This document shows, piece by piece, positions 62,503 through 64,000 of a stretch of 64,000 bases of DNA. The position numbers and the translations under genes were made by a program. The notes under the pieces are model-generated. The model was given only the letters and a program-made list of their open reading frames with translations, ran no database searches and was not told the DNA's origin. Positions within the stretch are counted from its first letter, which is position 1, and each line of letters begins with the position of its first letter. The DNA is from Candidatus Zixiibacteriota bacterium (GTDB taxonomy: Bacteria > Zixibacteria > MSB-5A5 > UBA10806 > 4484-95), in the NCBI GenBank assembly GCA_024231855.1, contig JAAEQD010000375.1, positions 20,692-84,691 on the forward strand, read 5' to 3'.

Positions 62503-63846
62503 CTAATCGGATTGTAATTTTTTAATTATCTCATCCACCCTGAACTTCAGAAGCGAATCCTGCCCCAAAGCCTGAGTTATTTTGTTAATCGAGTGAATTA
62601 CCGTCGAATGATCTCGGCCGCCGAAAAATTTACCGATCGTTTTCAGTGAATAGGTTGTATGATGCCGGGCGACATACATGGCAATTTGACGGGCCGTGGC
62701 CACCTCGACAGTTTTTGTCTTGCCGGCGATTTGCTCGGCCGATATTTTAAAATATTCGGCAACTATTTCCTGGATATCCTCGAGGGCCATCTCCTTTTGC
62801 CTTTTATCGCTTTTCTTGCCCAGTATTTCATTAACCAGGTTACAGGTTATCTGCCTGCCGGTAAGGGAATAATACGCTCCCAAACGAATAAGCAATCCCT
62901 CGAGTTCGCGGATATTCGAGCGGACTTTATCGGCTATAAAAGCCGCCACATCAGCATCAATTTTAATACTCTCCGATTCGATTTTTTTGTTAAGAATCGC
63001 CAGCCTCATCTCGAAATCGGGAGGTTGAATATCCGTAACCAGGCCGCTTTGGAACCGTGATAAGAGACGTTCCTCCAAACCGTAAATCTCCTGGGGCGGT
63101 CTGTCGGAAGTGAGTACTATCTGTTTGCCGCTTTGATGCAAGGCATTGAAAGTGTGAAAAAACTGAACTTGGGTAGCTTCTTTGCCGGTTAAAAACTGGA
63201 TATCATCAATTATCAGAAGGTCGATACTTCTGTAATAATTGGCAAAATCGGCCGTTTTCTGAGTAGCTATGGCATTAATAAAATCGTTGGTGAATTTCTC
63301 CGAGGTAACATACAAAACCGATAAATTACGATTTGCTTGGATTACGAAATTACCAATAGCCTGGGCCAGGTGAGTTTTACCGAGGCCGACACCGCCATAT
63401 ATATAAAATGGATTAAATTTATTACCCGATGGCGCCTCGGCTACAGCCAACGAGGCGGCATGAGCAAACTGATTAGAATCGCCGACTACGAAACTATCGA
63501 AATTGTAGCGGGGATTCAGAAAGGTTTCCGAATAAAAATCCGGTTCCTTTTTCTCTGTTTTGATCACCGGCGGGATATCTATTTCGCAGCCATCCGGTGA
63601 AATTGTAAACTTTAGTTCTCGCTTCTGTCCAAAAATTGCCGCTACCGCGTCATCTATGTGACTTACATAATGCCCTTCCAACCAACTGGCTACAAAACGG
63701 TTGGGAACGCTAATCATAAGATGACTACCATTGTCTTCGATAAGCCGGGTCGGTTTGAGCCAGGTGTTATAGCTCTGCGGCTGAATTCTATCTTTCAATA
63801 TGCCGAGGCATTCCTGCCAGCTTGTACTTAATTCCTGTGTTTGCAA
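62503..63846 (-). CDS. dnaA: Chromosomal replication initiator DnaA
   Basis: The AAA+ initiator that binds DnaA boxes and melts the origin. The 447-residue product begins with domain I (WQECLGILKDRIQPQSYNTW) and a short linker (domain II). Domain III follows, with P-loop YGGVGLGKTHL and Walker B LLIIDDIQFL, the ETQ-like GKEATQVQFFHTF and the sensor region LLSRFQSGLV. Domain IV carries the DNA-binding signature ARHHTTYSLKTIGKFFGGRD-HST. The start is TTG at 63846 with no clear ribosome site; no upstream ATG is in frame nearby and domain I begins nine residues in. It is transcribed toward the accessory genes, away from the right edge of the window. Confidence 0.98.
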   Translation of the reverse strand: MQTQELSTSWQECLGILKDRIQPQSYNTWLKPTRLIEDNGSHLMISVPNRFVASWLEGHYVSHIDDAVAAIFGQKRELKFTISPDGCEIDIPPVIKTEKKEPDFYSETFLNPRYNFDSFVVGDSNQFAHAASLAVAEAPSGNKFNPFYIYGGVGLGKTHLAQAIGNFVIQANRNLSVLYVTSEKFTNDFINAIATQKTADFANYYRSIDLLIIDDIQFLTGKEATQVQFFHTFNALHQSGKQIVLTSDRPPQEIYGLEERLLSRFQSGLVTDIQPPDFEMRLAILNKKIESESIKIDADVAAFIADKVRSNIRELEGLLIRLGAYYSLTGRQITCNLVNEILGKKSDKRQKEMALEDIQEIVAEYFKISAEQIAGKTKTVEVATARQIAMYVARHHTTYSLKTIGKFFGGRDHSTVIHSINKITQALGQDSLLKFRVDEIIKKLQSD

Positions 63847-64000
63847 TGTTGAAAACTTGTTGATTAATATTAAAATCTAAATAAATATTCACAGGTCGAT
63901 CTATATCAGGCCGGCTGGAAGTGGTCTACTTTCTTGGAAATGCTAGTTGATTATGGACTACTTGAGGCGCTGTCATTAACTCTACTGATAACTAAACCAT
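63847..64000. other. Region upstream of dnaA at the window edge
   Basis: 154 bases without a gene. The first part is AT-rich. Only one weak DnaA-box-like 9-mer (ATATTCACA, 63885-63893, one mismatch) was found, so there is no evident origin cluster in the part visible. The region is cut by the window end. Confidence 0.4.

Noticed and set aside
1..64000. tRNA, rRNA genes, CRISPR arrays, transposases or integrases
   Set aside because: No T-arm-like signature, regularly spaced repeats or transposase motifs were seen; a covariance-model scan would settle the RNA genes.

Overview
The window reads as one contiguous piece of a bacterial chromosome from a Gram-negative, probably FCB-group candidate lineage (Zixibacteria-like or a relative; this is inference). 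The clues are two secreted peptidases ending in a PNPFNP-type sorting tail, dockerin-like and carboxypeptidase-regulatory modules in exported proteins, bactofilin, and an outer-membrane-barrel-like protein. No tRNA, rRNA, CRISPR array or transposase was seen.

Left end (1-7349): an origin-associated block on the + strand, mnmE (cut by the window edge), mnmG, rsmG, parA and parB, then an M23 peptidase, a bactofilin and a small membrane protein. It carries a consensus parS palindrome just before parA, a second near-perfect parS inside mnmG, and a helically phased DnaA-box-like cluster that runs into the mnmG start codon. dnaA itself lies about 60 kb away at the right end, on the - strand.

Secreted peptidases (7825-16530): a subtilisin-family (S8) and a gingipain-family (C25) protease, each with its own terminator. 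They share a homologous C-terminal half of roughly 600 residues. Next come two unknown membrane-anchored proteins and an archaeal-type GatD (asparaginase-like) protein on the - strand.

Mixed accessory region (19600-41440): a DUF4062-STAND-TPR protein, AsnA, a small conserved protein, a cysteine-rich ferredoxin, three lipoproteins, a VOC protein, a gamma-glutamyltransferase-like protein, a Clp-N/KAP NTPase with a well-defined promoter, an orphan secretin, a PAP2 phosphatase, an FMN-binding protein, a GNAT enzyme and glutamine synthetase. After these are two AT-rich membrane genes, a threefold tandem repeat of a small membrane protein (third copy frameshifted), a barrel-like protein and a SprT-like metalloprotein. 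The STAND and KAP NTPases are the best candidates for defence-type functions.

Peptidase array (41467-53135): five consecutive paralogous secreted M1-family metallopeptidase genes on the - strand, 22-36 bases apart. All keep the zinc site, and in all of them the usual GxMEN exopeptidase motif was not found; a GQGSPG-like loop is present instead. This is the most unusual structure in the window. Upstream of it is a seven-repeat SBBP propeller protein with a dockerin-like C-terminus.

Right end (56952-64000): a ferrous-iron operon (feoA, feoB, a FeoB-associated cysteine-rich peptide, a DtxR/MntR-type regulator) with a perfect inverted repeat in its promoter, then a KTSC protein, an aspartate/glutamate racemase, an isochorismatase-like hydrolase and dnaA.
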